Assembly (NCBI RefSeq): GCF_000421185.1
Contig: NZ_ATWJ01000012.1
Coordinates: 124,001 to 188,000, forward strand
Source of the DNA: Ornithinimicrobium pekingense DSM 21552
Lineage (GTDB): Bacteria > Actinomycetota > Actinomycetes > Actinomycetales > Dermatophilaceae
Direction of reading: 5' to 3'
DNA length: 64,000 bases
Shown here: positions 16,383 through 25,105 of the stretch, one piece after another
Layout: every line of letters starts with the position of its first letter
How positions within the stretch are numbered: the stretch's first letter is position 1
Program-made: the position numbers and the translations under genes
Notes under the pieces: model-generated
Database searches by the model: none
What the model saw: the letters and a program-made list of their open reading frames with translations, nothing else
What the model was told of the DNA's origin: nothing

Positions 16383-17239
16383 GCCTCTCCGTCACCGACC
16401 TCACCTTCCGCTACGGCCGCCGGCAGATCCTCGACGAGGTCACCTTCGACGTGGCCTCGGGACAGTTCTGCGCGCTGCTCGGGCCCAACGGCTCCGGCAA
16501 GTCCACGCTCGTCAAGGCGATCGCCGGCGTCCACCGCCCCGCGTCGGGCACCGTGACCGTCGACGGCACCGACACCGCGACGCTCGGCCGCCGCGAGCAC
16601 GCCCGCGTCGTCGGCTACGTCCCCCAGCACGGGGACGCCCCCTTCGACCTGACCGTGCGCGAGGCGGTCGTCCTGGGCCGCACCCCCCACTTCGGGCTCG
16701 CCCCGACCACCCAGGACTGGGCCATGGTCGAGGACGCGATCGAGCGGATGGGCCTGGGCGACCTCGCCGAGCGCTCCATGTCCGAGCTCTCCGGCGGCCA
16801 GGCGCAGCGGGCGCTCATCGCCCGGGCGCTCGCCCAGGACACGCGCGTCCTGCTGCTCGACGAGCCGACCAGCGCCCTGGACCTGCGCTACCAGATCGAG
16901 ACCCTGCAGCTGGTGCGGCAGATCACCCGCGAGCAGGGGATCAGCGCCCTCATCGCCATCCACGACCTCAACCACGCCGCCCGCTACTGCGACCAGGTCG
17001 TGGTCCTGCACGGCGGGCACATCCTCACCGACGGCACGCCGCAGGAGGCGCTCGACGCCCCGACGCTGCGCGACGTCTACGAGGTGGACGTCGAGGTGCA
17101 CCTGCGCGAGGGCGTCGTCGAGGTCCGCCCCCGCATCGACGAGCACGGCTACACCCTGACCGGCAGCCAGATCGGCTCGCTCGCCGACGCCCACGTCGCC
17201 TTCGACCCGGCCGACGAGCCGGTGGGGGCGCGCCGGTGA
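16379..17239 (+). CDS. FepC/FecE-like ABC transporter ATPase
   Basis: 286 residues with a full ABC set: Walker A GPNGSGKST, Q-loop in GYVPQHGDAPFD, signature LSGGQAQRALIARAL, Walker B VLLLDEPTSALD and the switch histidine in IAIHDLNHAARY. It powers the FecCD-type permease. The GTG start overlaps the permease stop by 4 bp and its stop overlaps the FAD protein start by 4 bp, so the ATPase sits in the middle of a tightly coupled cassette. Confidence 0.94.
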   Translation: MSLSVTDLTFRYGRRQILDEVTFDVASGQFCALLGPNGSGKSTLVKAIAGVHRPASGTVTVDGTDTATLGRREHARVVGYVPQHGDAPFDLTVREAVVLGRTPHFGLAPTTQDWAMVEDAIERMGLGDLAERSMSELSGGQAQRALIARALAQDTRVLLLDEPTSALDLRYQIETLQLVRQITREQGISALIAIHDLNHAARYCDQVVVLHGGHILTDGTPQEALDAPTLRDVYEVDVEVHLREGVVEVRPRIDEHGYTLTGSQIGSLADAHVAFDPADEPVGARR

Positions 17240-19152
17240 CGGCCCGGTTCGACGCGGTCCTCGTCGGCGGGGGCCCGCGCGCCGTCGCCACGGTCCTGCG
17301 CACGGCCGCACGCACCGAGGGTATGCCGTTGCACCTGGCGGTGGTCGACGCCCTCGAGGTCGGGGCCGGGGCCACGTGGCTGACCAGCCAGCCCGCGGCA
17401 TACCTCAACAACACCCAGGCCCGGGCGACGACCATCCACCCCGACGCCTCGACGCCGATGAGCGGGCCGCCCGCGCCGGGACCCGACCTGCTGCAGTGGG
17501 CCGCCGACGTCACCGCGGCGGGCACCCACCCCTTCGCCGACTGGGTGGTGGAGGAGGCGCGCGGCCTGCGTCCGGAGGACTTCCCGACCCGGCGGCTGCA
17601 GGGGGTCTACTTCCGCGACCAGCTCGACGCGGCCGTGCGGAGCGGCCGGGTCCGGGTGACCGAGGTGCTCGGGACGGTCGTCGACCTGCAGCGGGACGCG
17701 GAGGACACCGTCGTGGTCCTGGCCGGTGGCGACCGGCTCGCCGCACCGACCGTGGTGCTGGCCCAGGGGATGGTCCAGGCCCGCCCCTCCGCCGAGGTGA
17801 CCGCCCTGAAGAGCTTCGCCGAGCGGCACGACCTGCGCTACGTCGAGCCCGGGATGCCCGCCGAGCGCGACTTCACGGGCCTGCCGGCCGGCGAGACCGT
17901 GCTGGTACGCGGGCTCGGCGCCACCTTCTTCGACGTCGTCGGCGAGCTGGTGGCCGAGTGGGGCGGCGGCTTCGAGCCCGTGCCGGGCGACCCGCACGGG
18001 CGGCTGCGCTACCTCCCCGGCGGGGCCGAGTCCCGGCTCGTCGCCGGCTCCCGTCGGGGTCTGCCCTACCGCTCCAAGCCGGACGGCGGCACGCCGCTGC
18101 GCCCGTTCGAGCCGCGCTGGGCGACCCCGGAGTGGTTCGACGCGCTGGTGCAGCGGGGCGGCCTCGACTTCGCCCTGGACGCCTGGCCGACCGTCGCGCG
18201 CGAGCTCGCCCGCGCCTACCTGGAGGCGCTCGAGGAGTATGCCGTCGGTGCCGTCCGGGGCGGGTGGCTGGCCCGCCTCGACGCGGCCGCGGACCTGGCC
18301 GACGTCGAGCAGGTGCTCGCCGATGCCGTCATGGACCCGCGCTGGGCGTGGCAGGTCGACCATCTGCGCCGGCCGACGGGCGGCCGCGCCGTCGACGGGG
18401 CGGGGTGGGAGCGCCTGGTCGGGCGGCTCGTCGAGGACGAGCTCGGCTCGATGAGCCGGGCGGACGTCCACCCGCGCGCCGCCGTCAACGGGGCCATGGG
18501 TGCCCTGCGCGACCGGGTAGCCAGCGCCGGGGTGGCGGGTGCCTTCACCGGCGTCTCGCTCGTGCGCGACGTGCACGGCTGGTTCGACGCCGACGGGCTC
18601 TTCCTCGCCTCCGGCCCGCCGGCCCATCGCGTGCGTGAGGTGCTCGCGCTGGTCGAGGCAGGTGTGGTGGAGCTGCTCGGCCCAGAGCTCACGGTCGCCG
18701 TGGACCCGGACCGGAAGGTCTTCCGCGCGTGGTCCCCGATCACCGGCCGGGTGGTCCGGTCGCGGGTACTGCTCGAGACACGCATGTCGAAGGGCAAGGT
18801 GCCGGACACCGACGACCCGCTGCTGCGCAGCCTGCTCGACAGCGGCCGGGCGCGCATCCACCGGGTGGACGGTGCGCCGACGGCGAGCCTGGAGGCCACC
18901 GCCGCGGTCGTGGACGAGGAGGTGGACACCGGTCACAACCTGGTCGCCGCCGACGGCACGGTCGACAGCTCGGTGGTCGTCGTCGGCATCCCCGTGCAGA
19001 GCACCCAGCCCGGCAGCGCGATCGGCGCCACCCCCGGGGTCCCGTCCCCGCTGCTCGCCGGGGCCGACGTGGCGGCCAAGCAGGTCGTGGCACGGGCCCG
19101 CGAGCGCCGAGGGGCACGGCTGCGCGACCTGGAGGCCGTGGCGGGCCGCTGA
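17236..19152 (+). CDS. Large FAD/NAD(P)-binding protein
   Basis: 638 residues. The N-terminus is a dinucleotide fold with VLVGGGPRAVATVLRTA (G-x-G-x-x-x-A-like) of the NAD_binding_9 type, followed by AYLNNTQARATTIHPDAST and a long region with several further FAD-contact segments (VVGIPVQSTQPGSAIGATPG near the C-terminus). No catalytic signature I can name. Being translationally coupled to the importer ATPase, it may reductively release iron from, or modify, the imported ligand; that is inference. No signal peptide, so it acts in the cytoplasm. Confidence 0.7.
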   Translation: MTARFDAVLVGGGPRAVATVLRTAARTEGMPLHLAVVDALEVGAGATWLTSQPAAYLNNTQARATTIHPDASTPMSGPPAPGPDLLQWAADVTAAGTHPFADWVVEEARGLRPEDFPTRRLQGVYFRDQLDAAVRSGRVRVTEVLGTVVDLQRDAEDTVVVLAGGDRLAAPTVVLAQGMVQARPSAEVTALKSFAERHDLRYVEPGMPAERDFTGLPAGETVLVRGLGATFFDVVGELVAEWGGGFEPVPGDPHGRLRYLPGGAESRLVAGSRRGLPYRSKPDGGTPLRPFEPRWATPEWFDALVQRGGLDFALDAWPTVARELARAYLEALEEYAVGAVRGGWLARLDAAADLADVEQVLADAVMDPRWAWQVDHLRRPTGGRAVDGAGWERLVGRLVEDELGSMSRADVHPRAAVNGAMGALRDRVASAGVAGAFTGVSLVRDVHGWFDADGLFLASGPPAHRVREVLALVEAGVVELLGPELTVAVDPDRKVFRAWSPITGRVVRSRVLLETRMSKGKVPDTDDPLLRSLLDSGRARIHRVDGAPTASLEATAAVVDEEVDTGHNLVAADGTVDSSVVVVGIPVQSTQPGSAIGATPGVPSPLLAGADVAAKQVVARARERRGARLRDLEAVAGR

Positions 19153-19180
19153 CCGGTGCGCCCGGAGGGGGTGGGCTGCC

Positions 19181-19822
19181 TCAGCGGACGGAGGCGGGGT
19201 CGCTCAGCGTGTGCCCGCCGACCGTGAGGGAGAAGCCCGTCCTCTCCCCCTCGTCCGGGCTCGCGTCGTCGAGCCAGGGCTGCAGCCCCGAGGCGTCGAC
19301 ACCCGCGAGGGCCTCGCGCGCCCGCTGCGGGTCACCCGCCTCCACCTCGCAGTGCAGCGCCGCGTCGGTGATGCGGCAGTGCAGGGCGGCCTGCGGGTCG
19401 CCCTGCGCCAGCTCGGCCACCGAGCGCGCCCACCACAGGACAGGGGCCTGGTCCATCGGCGCCCGGTAGCTGACCTCCGCCGTCGAGCCCAGCCCGGCGA
19501 CGCTCCAGTGCGAGCGGTCGTAGCCCCACGTCACCCCCGTCAGCTGCGCGGCCGCCCCGTCCGGGTCGTCGGTCAGCGCCGGCGACAGGGTCACCCACGA
19601 CTTCAGCGACCGGGCGCCGCCGCTGCCGGCGACCCGGCCGGTCTCGGTCTCCACCTCCTGCACGACCGGGAGGGCCTCGAGCTGCTCGACGAAGGAGCGC
19701 GGGGCCTCACGCCCGTCGCCCGAGAGCGCCTGGAAGGCCGTCGTCCCCAGGAAGGCCAGCAGACCGAGCAGCAGGACGGCGAAGAAGAGCAGGAAGGCGA
19801 CCGGTGGTCTGCCGCTCGTCAC
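19181..19822 (-). CDS. Single-pass membrane protein of unknown function
   Basis: 213 residues. The N-terminal segment AFLLFFAVLLLGLLAFLGTT is a membrane anchor or uncleaved signal; the rest is an exported soluble domain with acidic surface and no motif I recognise. The GTG at 19822 overlaps the stop of the DUF3592 gene by 4 bp; the much longer frame reaching past 21,000 is a read-through of antisense sequence. It is convergent with the FAD protein, 28 bp away. Function unknown. Confidence 0.7.
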   Translation of the reverse strand: MTSGRPPVAFLLFFAVLLLGLLAFLGTTAFQALSGDGREAPRSFVEQLEALPVVQEVETETGRVAGSGGARSLKSWVTLSPALTDDPDGAAAQLTGVTWGYDRSHWSVAGLGSTAEVSYRAPMDQAPVLWWARSVAELAQGDPQAALHCRITDAALHCEVEAGDPQRAREALAGVDASGLQPWLDDASPDEGERTGFSLTVGGHTLSDPASVR

Positions 19823-20244
19823 GTGAACGTCCGCAGCGCGAGGGGCAGGACGAGCGTGAGGAAGGTGAGGCCGGCCCCCGCGAGCACGACATACGCGTAG
19901 GGCCGGTCGAGCACGCCCTGCCGGACCACGAAGGAGGCCGGGTCGTCCCGGTCGTAGCGGACCTCGACCTGGTGCCCCGAACGGTAGATGCCGCGGTCCG
20001 CGGCCCACCGCGGGGTGCCCTCGACCGAGCGGCCCTGGGTGGTGCTGAACCGGACCACCGGCAGCGAGCCGAGCTCGCGGGGAGCCACGGTCGAGCCGAC
20101 CCGCCTGTGCTCCCAGCGCACCAGGGTGCCCTCGACGACCTCCTGCGTCGGGCGCGGGGCGTCGGAACGGCGCATCAGCACCACCCCGGCGACCAGGACC
20201 ACCGGCCCCAGGGCCATCAGCACGATCTGGATCAACAACGGCAC
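19819..20244 (-). CDS. DUF3592-type membrane protein
   Basis: 141 residues with a membrane helix at each end (VLMALGPVVLVAGVVLM and AYVVLAGAGLTFLTLVLPLA) enclosing a small extracellular beta domain (VVEGTLVRWEHRRVGS through HQVEVRYDRDDP), the standard DUF3592 layout. Function of the family is unknown. It is coupled to the following membrane protein and divergent from the first OmpA-family gene, with 79 bp between starts. Confidence 0.75.
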   Translation of the reverse strand: MPLLIQIVLMALGPVVLVAGVVLMRRSDAPRPTQEVVEGTLVRWEHRRVGSTVAPRELGSLPVVRFSTTQGRSVEGTPRWAADRGIYRSGHQVEVRYDRDDPASFVVRQGVLDRPYAYVVLAGAGLTFLTLVLPLALRTFT

Positions 20245-20310
20245 GGTGCGCCTCCTCCTCCTGATGTCCGGCGGCCGAGCCTACCTGCCGTGACCGGCCG
20301 GCCCCTCCCC

Positions 20311-20316
20311 TAGCAT
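20311..20316 (+). promoter_or_regulatory. -10 element of a probable leaderless transcript (OmpA protein 1)
   Basis: TAGCAT, seven bases before the GTG at 20324, with a weak TGAC-containing -35 about 17 bases further up. This decides the start in favour of the GTG over the ATG at 20315, which lies inside the -10 element. Confidence 0.55.
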
Positions 20317-20323
20317 GGGCCGG

Positions 20324-21385
20324 GTGACGGGGAGGACACGACAGGCTGCGCGGCTGCTCGCCGGGGGGACGCTCGGGCTCGCGGTCGTCGCGGGCGGCGC
20401 GCTGCACCCCGGTCGGGCGGCCGACCGCATCCCGGTCGCCGACGTCTTCGAGATCACCATCCCCACGGACGGCGGGGAGGGCGTGGCCCACTACGAGGGG
20501 GCGATCCACGGCGCCTACCGCACCCCGGACGCGACGGTCCTCTACTGGTCGATCCGGGCGGCGGAGGACTCCGGTGCCCCGCTGCGGACCGTCTTCGAGC
20601 ACGAGGACGTCGACCTCGTCGGCGGCGTCCTCGCCGACCCGCGCACCCTCGACGTCCTGCTGCCGCTGCGCGACGACGCCCGGTGCCTGTGCACCGAGGC
20701 CGGTGACCTCGACCCCTCCCAGGACCCCCACACCTTCCAGGTGATGTACACCTCCTTCCCCGCCGTCCCGGCCGGCACCACGGCGATCGACGTGGACGTC
20801 GACGGCCGCGGCACCATCGTGGCGGGCGTGCCCGTGTCCGACATCCTGCCCACGGGGCCCCAGGTCGAGCGCGCGAGCGTGGTCATGGGCCAGGGCTGGC
20901 CGGCCGCGCCCACCACCGAGCAGGTGGGCCAGGTCGGGGCGAGGGACCCGCTGGACCTCGTGGGCCGCAGCGGCGCCGGCGACGGCTCCGTCACGACCGA
21001 GGGCACCGGGGCGGACCGCCTGGTCCGCTTCGACGCCGACGTGCTCTTCGCCTTCGACCGCTCCGACCTGTCCGCCGAGGCGCAGGCCGTGCTGGACGAC
21101 GCCATCGCCGAGATCGAGGCGGCCGGGGAGCTGGGCCGGCTGGAGGTGGTGGGCCACACCGACGGCCAGGGCACCGCTGACTACAACCAGCGGCTGTCGG
21201 TGGCCCGGGCGCAGACCGTCGCCGACAGCCTGCGCGAGGCCCTGGGCGAGGACCTGGAGGTGACGGTCGAGGGACGCGGCTGGGACGAGCCCATCGCGAC
21301 CAACGACACGGAGGAGGGCCGGGCGCAGAACCGGCGCGTCACGATCAGCTACGAGACGGCGAGCGGCACGGAGGGCGACCGATGA
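20324..21385 (+). CDS. Exported OmpA-family protein with C-x-C domain (copy 1)
   Basis: About 353 residues. A signal sequence with an alanine/glycine-rich core ends near RAAD. The middle (~60-220) is an unnamed domain containing VLYWSIRAA and CLCTEAG (C-x-C). The C-terminus is an OmpA peptidoglycan-binding domain: VLFAFDRSDLSAEAQAVLDD, VVGHTDGQGTADYNQRLSVARA, GRGWDEPIATNDTEEGRAQN. The protein should grip peptidoglycan outside the membrane. It overlaps the lipoprotein gene by 4 bp. A paralogous pair lies at 37,074-38,914, at the other end of the Tad cluster, so both pairs probably serve the pilus or its passage through the wall. Confidence 0.85.
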   Translation: MTGRTRQAARLLAGGTLGLAVVAGGALHPGRAADRIPVADVFEITIPTDGGEGVAHYEGAIHGAYRTPDATVLYWSIRAAEDSGAPLRTVFEHEDVDLVGGVLADPRTLDVLLPLRDDARCLCTEAGDLDPSQDPHTFQVMYTSFPAVPAGTTAIDVDVDGRGTIVAGVPVSDILPTGPQVERASVVMGQGWPAAPTTEQVGQVGARDPLDLVGRSGAGDGSVTTEGTGADRLVRFDADVLFAFDRSDLSAEAQAVLDDAIAEIEAAGELGRLEVVGHTDGQGTADYNQRLSVARAQTVADSLREALGEDLEVTVEGRGWDEPIATNDTEEGRAQNRRVTISYETASGTEGDR

Positions 21386-22032
21386 GCACGCGCGGCACAG
21401 GAGCCGCCCGGACGTGCGTGGTGGTCGGGCTGGGCCTGGTCCTGACGGCCTGCACCCCGAGCGCCGACGTGCCCGTCGTGGCCCCGCAGGGCCCCACCGC
21501 GGAGGCGACGGCCGTCCCCGCACCGCAGGCAGACCTCGAGGCCGCGCTCTACGACGACGCCGCCCGGGAGATCGAGCGCATGCTGGCCGAGCCGCCACGC
21601 ACGCCGATCGAGGAGGTGTCGGGAGCTCTGCGCGACTCCGACGAGGAGGTGGTGGTGGCGATCCGCTCGATCAGCCAGACCGAGCACTCCTTCGTCCTGA
21701 CCCTGCAGCTGCGCCCGGCCGGGGACGAGCCGGTCGACCTGACCGGCCTCGACGGCGGGCTCAGCGGCGAGCTCGGCGAGGACACCCGCACGATCGCCGA
21801 CATCGCCCTCGTGGACGAGGCCACCGACCGCCGCATCCTGCCGACGGTCTACCGGGCGGACGTGTCCGAGGAGGACGCCACCCAGCGGTGCATGTGCTCA
21901 TCGCTGCCGGACCACCTGCCGGTCGACGGGGTGAGGCTCACGGCGCACTACGTCCGGCCGGAGGCCGGCTTCCGGTCGATGATCGTCGAGGTCCCCGGCA
22001 TGGAGCCGAGCCGGTCGATGTCGACCGGCTGA
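21382..22032 (+). CDS. Lipoprotein with C-x-C motif, partner of OmpA protein (copy 1)
   Basis: 216 residues. The lipobox LTAC (cysteine ~24) marks a membrane-anchored lipoprotein. The mature domain shares with copy 2 (38,195-38,914) a run ending in ILPTVYRAD, then RCMCSSLP (C-x-C) and a C-terminal EVPGMEP; the same C-x-C stretch appears in the OmpA partners. The ATG overlaps the OmpA-protein stop by 4 bp, so the two are made together. Function unknown; the paired cysteines could form a disulfide or bind metal. Confidence 0.75.
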   Translation: MSTRGTGAARTCVVVGLGLVLTACTPSADVPVVAPQGPTAEATAVPAPQADLEAALYDDAAREIERMLAEPPRTPIEEVSGALRDSDEEVVVAIRSISQTEHSFVLTLQLRPAGDEPVDLTGLDGGLSGELGEDTRTIADIALVDEATDRRILPTVYRADVSEEDATQRCMCSSLPDHLPVDGVRLTAHYVRPEAGFRSMIVEVPGMEPSRSMSTG

Positions 22033-22048
22033 CGCGCGGGCGGCAGCC

Positions 22049-22414
22049 TCAGCCCGCCGTGCGCACCGAGAGCCGGCTGCCCGGCGCGACCCCCCAGGCC
22101 ACGCAGGCGCCTGCCGGCGCCTCCACGACAGCGCGGCCGGAGCGCCGCGGGCGGGTCGCCCCCAGCCACGGGCGCAGGGTCGCGACGTGGAGCACCACGC
22201 CGTCCCGGTCGAGCACCGCCGCGTCGATCGCGTACCGCATACCCATCATGTGCACGCTCGAGGCACCGTCGAGCCACAGCGCGCCCTCGACGGCGTCGGT
22301 CCCGAGCAGTCCCCGGCCCTTCTCACGGTGGGTGGTCGCCACGTGCACGGCAGCGACGTCGCGACCGTCGACGAGCAGACGGTCGCGGCCCGGCCCGAAG
22401 GTCCGTCCGGTCAC
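22049..22414 (-). CDS. DUF192 family protein
   Basis: 121 residues forming the compact DUF192 beta-barrel: VHVATTHREKGRGLLGTDAV, the signature GALWLDGASSVHMMGMRYAIDAAVLD, and the closing WLGATRPRR, VVEAPAGAC. The GTG at 22414 overlaps the prepilin peptidase stop by 4 bp; DUF192 genes next to prepilin peptidases are common in actinobacterial Tad loci. Molecular role unknown. Confidence 0.85.
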   Translation of the reverse strand: MTGRTFGPGRDRLLVDGRDVAAVHVATTHREKGRGLLGTDAVEGALWLDGASSVHMMGMRYAIDAAVLDRDGVVLHVATLRPWLGATRPRRSGRAVVEAPAGACVAWGVAPGSRLSVRTAG

Positions 22415-23088
22415 GACAGCACCAGCACGCCGAGCGCACCCACGATGAGCGAGGGACCCAGGGGGATGAAGTCCTTGCGGGTCGCCCGGCCGCGCAGCAC
22501 CAGCTGCAGGCCCCACAGGGCGCCGACGAAGAAGCCGGCGACCAGCCCGAAGGCCAGCTCCCGCCAGCCGAACCACGCACAGAGCATCCCGAGGATGCCG
22601 GCCAGCTTGACGTCACCCAGTCCCAGCCCGCCCTGCCCGGCGAGGGCGAGGAGGAAGTAGACGACCAGGGCCACGAGGGCACCGACCACCGCCCGGCCGT
22701 AGGCGCTCCAGTCCTGCTCCACGACGGCCGGCACCAGCAGGCCGGCGGCGAGCAGGGGGTAGAAGGGCTTCTGCAGCCGGTCGGGCAGCCGGTGCACGTC
22801 CTGGTCGATCGCGGCCAGCACCAGCAGCGGCACGGTGGCGGCGAGCAGGACCACGAGCAGCACGGGCCTGGACAGGTGGGCCCACACCAGCCCCGCCCAG
22901 CACAGGGCGAGCGCGAGAGCCATCCACCCGTGCCGCGGCTCGGGCAGCTCGCGCTCGTGCGGGTAGCGGTAGCGACGGGCCGACAGGCGCCGGCGCAGGA
23001 CCTCACCGACCACGAGGGCGACGAGCGCAGCCGCGAGGGCCGCCCCGACCGTGACCGCCGTGGATGGTTCCCAGGTGCCGCGGGTCAC
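22411..23088 (-). CDS. tadV: Type IV prepilin peptidase (A24, TadV/CpaA-like)
   Basis: 225 residues with about seven membrane helices. The two catalytic aspartates of A24 peptidases are visible: D95 in VLAAIDQDVHRLPDRL and D159 in the G-x-G-D motif GLGLGDVKLAGIL. It should cut the short basic leaders of the Flp pilin and of the other class III signal proteins in this locus between glycine and the +1 residue. It overlaps both neighbours by 4 bp within the leftward operon 25,105-22,049. Confidence 0.92.
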   Translation of the reverse strand: MTRGTWEPSTAVTVGAALAAALVALVVGEVLRRRLSARRYRYPHERELPEPRHGWMALALALCWAGLVWAHLSRPVLLVVLLAATVPLLVLAAIDQDVHRLPDRLQKPFYPLLAAGLLVPAVVEQDWSAYGRAVVGALVALVVYFLLALAGQGGLGLGDVKLAGILGMLCAWFGWRELAFGLVAGFFVGALWGLQLVLRGRATRKDFIPLGPSLIVGALGVLVLS

Positions 23089-23738
23089 GAGGCAGGCAGC
23101 ATGCGCACGGACTCGGCGACCGCGTCGAGGTCCTCGTCCTCCACCCGGTCGTCCCCGCCGGAGTAGGCCACGGCGATCGTGTCACCGGTGCCGGAGTCGA
23201 CCGCGACCACCCACATCGCGTCGAAGACGCCGTCCTGCTCCTCCTCGGTCCCGAAGGAGAAGTCGACACGGACCGCCGAGCTGGCGCCCTCGACCTCGAT
23301 GTCTTCCTGGGAGTGGATGGTGAAACCGGGTGTGCCCACCTGGATCTGGGCGATCAGCGTGCTGGCCGCGGCGCGGGCGCCGTAGAAGCTGCCGTAGTCA
23401 CCGGCGATCGCCAGCATGGGGTCGCGGGCGCCCTCCCCCTCCAGGTAGCGCAGGGAGAAGGCGTCGTCGAACCGGCGCTCGGTCCAGCCCTCGGGCACCT
23501 CCACGGACGCCCGCCCGGTCACGCCCCGCTCCGTCGAGTCCGGCGCCTCGGTCGCGGCCGGCAGGTCCTGCACGCGGCTCTCCGTGGCCGTGGCAGGCGC
23601 CGGGTCGGCGCCCGCCTGCCCGGTGCTCTGGGACGGCGCGTCGGCATCGGTGATCTCCGACTCCGGCCCGCAGGCGCCGAGCGCGAGCGTCAGGACCAGC
23701 GCCGCCGGCACCAGGACGAAACGTGCTGTCGTGCTCAC
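23085..23738 (-). CDS. Tad-locus lipoprotein of unknown function
   Basis: 217 residues. Lipoprotein signal with lipobox LGAC, then a low-complexity Asp/Ala/Thr linker and a C-terminal domain (VEVPEGWTERRFDDAFSLRY onward) reminiscent of small extracellular domains found in actinobacterial lipoproteins. The GTG at 23738 overlaps the large prepilin gene stop by 4 bp. Possible roles are pilus anchoring or assembly at the outer face of the membrane; not shown by sequence. Confidence 0.7.
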   Translation of the reverse strand: MSTTARFVLVPAALVLTLALGACGPESEITDADAPSQSTGQAGADPAPATATESRVQDLPAATEAPDSTERGVTGRASVEVPEGWTERRFDDAFSLRYLEGEGARDPMLAIAGDYGSFYGARAAASTLIAQIQVGTPGFTIHSQEDIEVEGASSAVRVDFSFGTEEEQDGVFDAMWVVAVDSGTGDTIAVAYSGGDDRVEDEDLDAVAESVRMLPAS

Positions 23739-25105
23739 GGGAAGCACACCTCCATGTTGATCCAGGGACGGCTACCGCCGGCCGGCTCGCCAGCGTACTC
23801 GGCGGAGACCACCTCGCCCGTCGCGTCCGTGTAGTGGTAGGACGCGCCGAGCTTGATGCCCCACTTGACCTCACCGCCGACCTCGTAGCTGTTCTCGCCG
23901 GTCAGCATGCCGACCTGGGAGATCTGCGCCTCGGTGAAGACCAGGTTCTGCATCGGGTCGGAGTTGGCCTGGGTCGGGTTCCAGAACATCGTGCTCAGCG
24001 GCGTGAAGCCGGCGTAGTTGTCGGTGCTGCCCAGCCACTGCTCGACCACCGCCCGGTTGCCGTCGGTGACCGGCAGCGACGTCGTGGTGACCACGTCGAC
24101 GCCGGGCTTGCCCGCGACGGAGACGTCCTGGCCCCCGACCGTGAGCGTGGAGCCCGACTTGGTCTGGGTGACCAGCTCGATCCGGGTGATCTGGCCGTTC
24201 GCGTCACGGACGATCGCCATGCTGGTGGTGCCCGACCAGTCGCCCGCGTAGTTGAGGCCCTCGGCCGCGTCGGCGTTGCCCGCCAGGCTGCCGGTCCAGG
24301 ACGTCACGTAGGTCGTCTCACCGGTCTCGTAGTTGGTCGTGGTCGCATAGCTGTGCGAGCCGTCGAGGGAGAACCCGCCGCCGAGCTCCTCGCCGTCGGA
24401 CCCCTGGCCGGAGCCGGACCCCGAGCCGCCGCCCTGCTGCCCCCCGGTGCCCAGGCCCAGGTCGACCGAACCGTTGAACTCCCCTCCCCAGGTCACGGTC
24501 TCGCTGTGCGGGCTACCCACGTCGGCCCAGGGGTTGTCGATCAGCTGCTGCTGCAGCTCGCGCGCCTCGTCGAGGCTGTCCACCCGGTAGGTGTTGCCGT
24601 CGGTGTAGCTGCCCTTGATGCCCAGGTCGGCCTCCGCCGCCGCGCCCGGCGCGTCCTCACCGCCCTTGCCCTTGCCGCCGATCCCGACACCGACCCCGCC
24701 CTCGCCCTTGCGGTCGTTGGTGACGTGGTACTCGACGGTTCCGTCGGAGTGCCGGATCTCGGCGATCGAGACCCCGCTCTCCCCGCCCAGGTCGACGATC
24801 GCGATGCTCACCTCGACCTTGCGGGTGGTGCTGGCCGTGGAGACCGTGCAGGAGTCGGGCTCGTAGTCGGGGCCGTCCTCGCTGTCCTCGCCCTCCTCCC
24901 CGGGGCTGCCACCGGCGGTGCAGGCACCCCCGCCGCCGAACTCTGCGCCCTTGGTGGTGACCGCGCAGACGGCCTCGTCCATCGCGTCCTTGACGGCCGG
25001 ACCGGCCGGGGTCAGCATCAGGCCGAGGACGATGACGACCCCGGCGATGACGACGCCGAGGTACTCCAGCGTCGTCTGGCCTGCCTCCCGACTGCGTATG
25101 CTCAC
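23735..25105 (-). CDS. 456-residue prepilin-like protein with class III signal
   Basis: The N-terminus reads SREAG then QTTLEYLGVVIAGVVIVLG: a prepilin peptidase site at G9/Q10 with glutamate at +5 and a single hydrophobic helix, nearly the same as the Flp pilin in this locus (ESG/QGSLEYLGVIIVAVV). Flp proteins are usually 50-70 residues; this one carries about 420 further exported residues, including four cysteines before residue 90, a glycine/serine-rich stretch around 240-265 and a beta-rich C-terminal domain. It may be a tip or minor pilin. GTG start at 25105 with GGGGAGGAG upstream. First gene of the leftward operon with the prepilin peptidase. Confidence 0.8.
   Translation of the reverse strand: MSIRSREAGQTTLEYLGVVIAGVVIVLGLMLTPAGPAVKDAMDEAVCAVTTKGAEFGGGGACTAGGSPGEEGEDSEDGPDYEPDSCTVSTASTTRKVEVSIAIVDLGGESGVSIAEIRHSDGTVEYHVTNDRKGEGGVGVGIGGKGKGGEDAPGAAAEADLGIKGSYTDGNTYRVDSLDEARELQQQLIDNPWADVGSPHSETVTWGGEFNGSVDLGLGTGGQQGGGSGSGSGQGSDGEELGGGFSLDGSHSYATTTNYETGETTYVTSWTGSLAGNADAAEGLNYAGDWSGTTSMAIVRDANGQITRIELVTQTKSGSTLTVGGQDVSVAGKPGVDVVTTTSLPVTDGNRAVVEQWLGSTDNYAGFTPLSTMFWNPTQANSDPMQNLVFTEAQISQVGMLTGENSYEVGGEVKWGIKLGASYHYTDATGEVVSAEYAGEPAGGSRPWINMEVCFP

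Noticed and set aside
19181-21598. 805-residue minus-strand frame
   Set aside because: Only its last ~213 codons (from GTG 19822) are a gene; the rest is antisense to the OmpA protein and lipoprotein.
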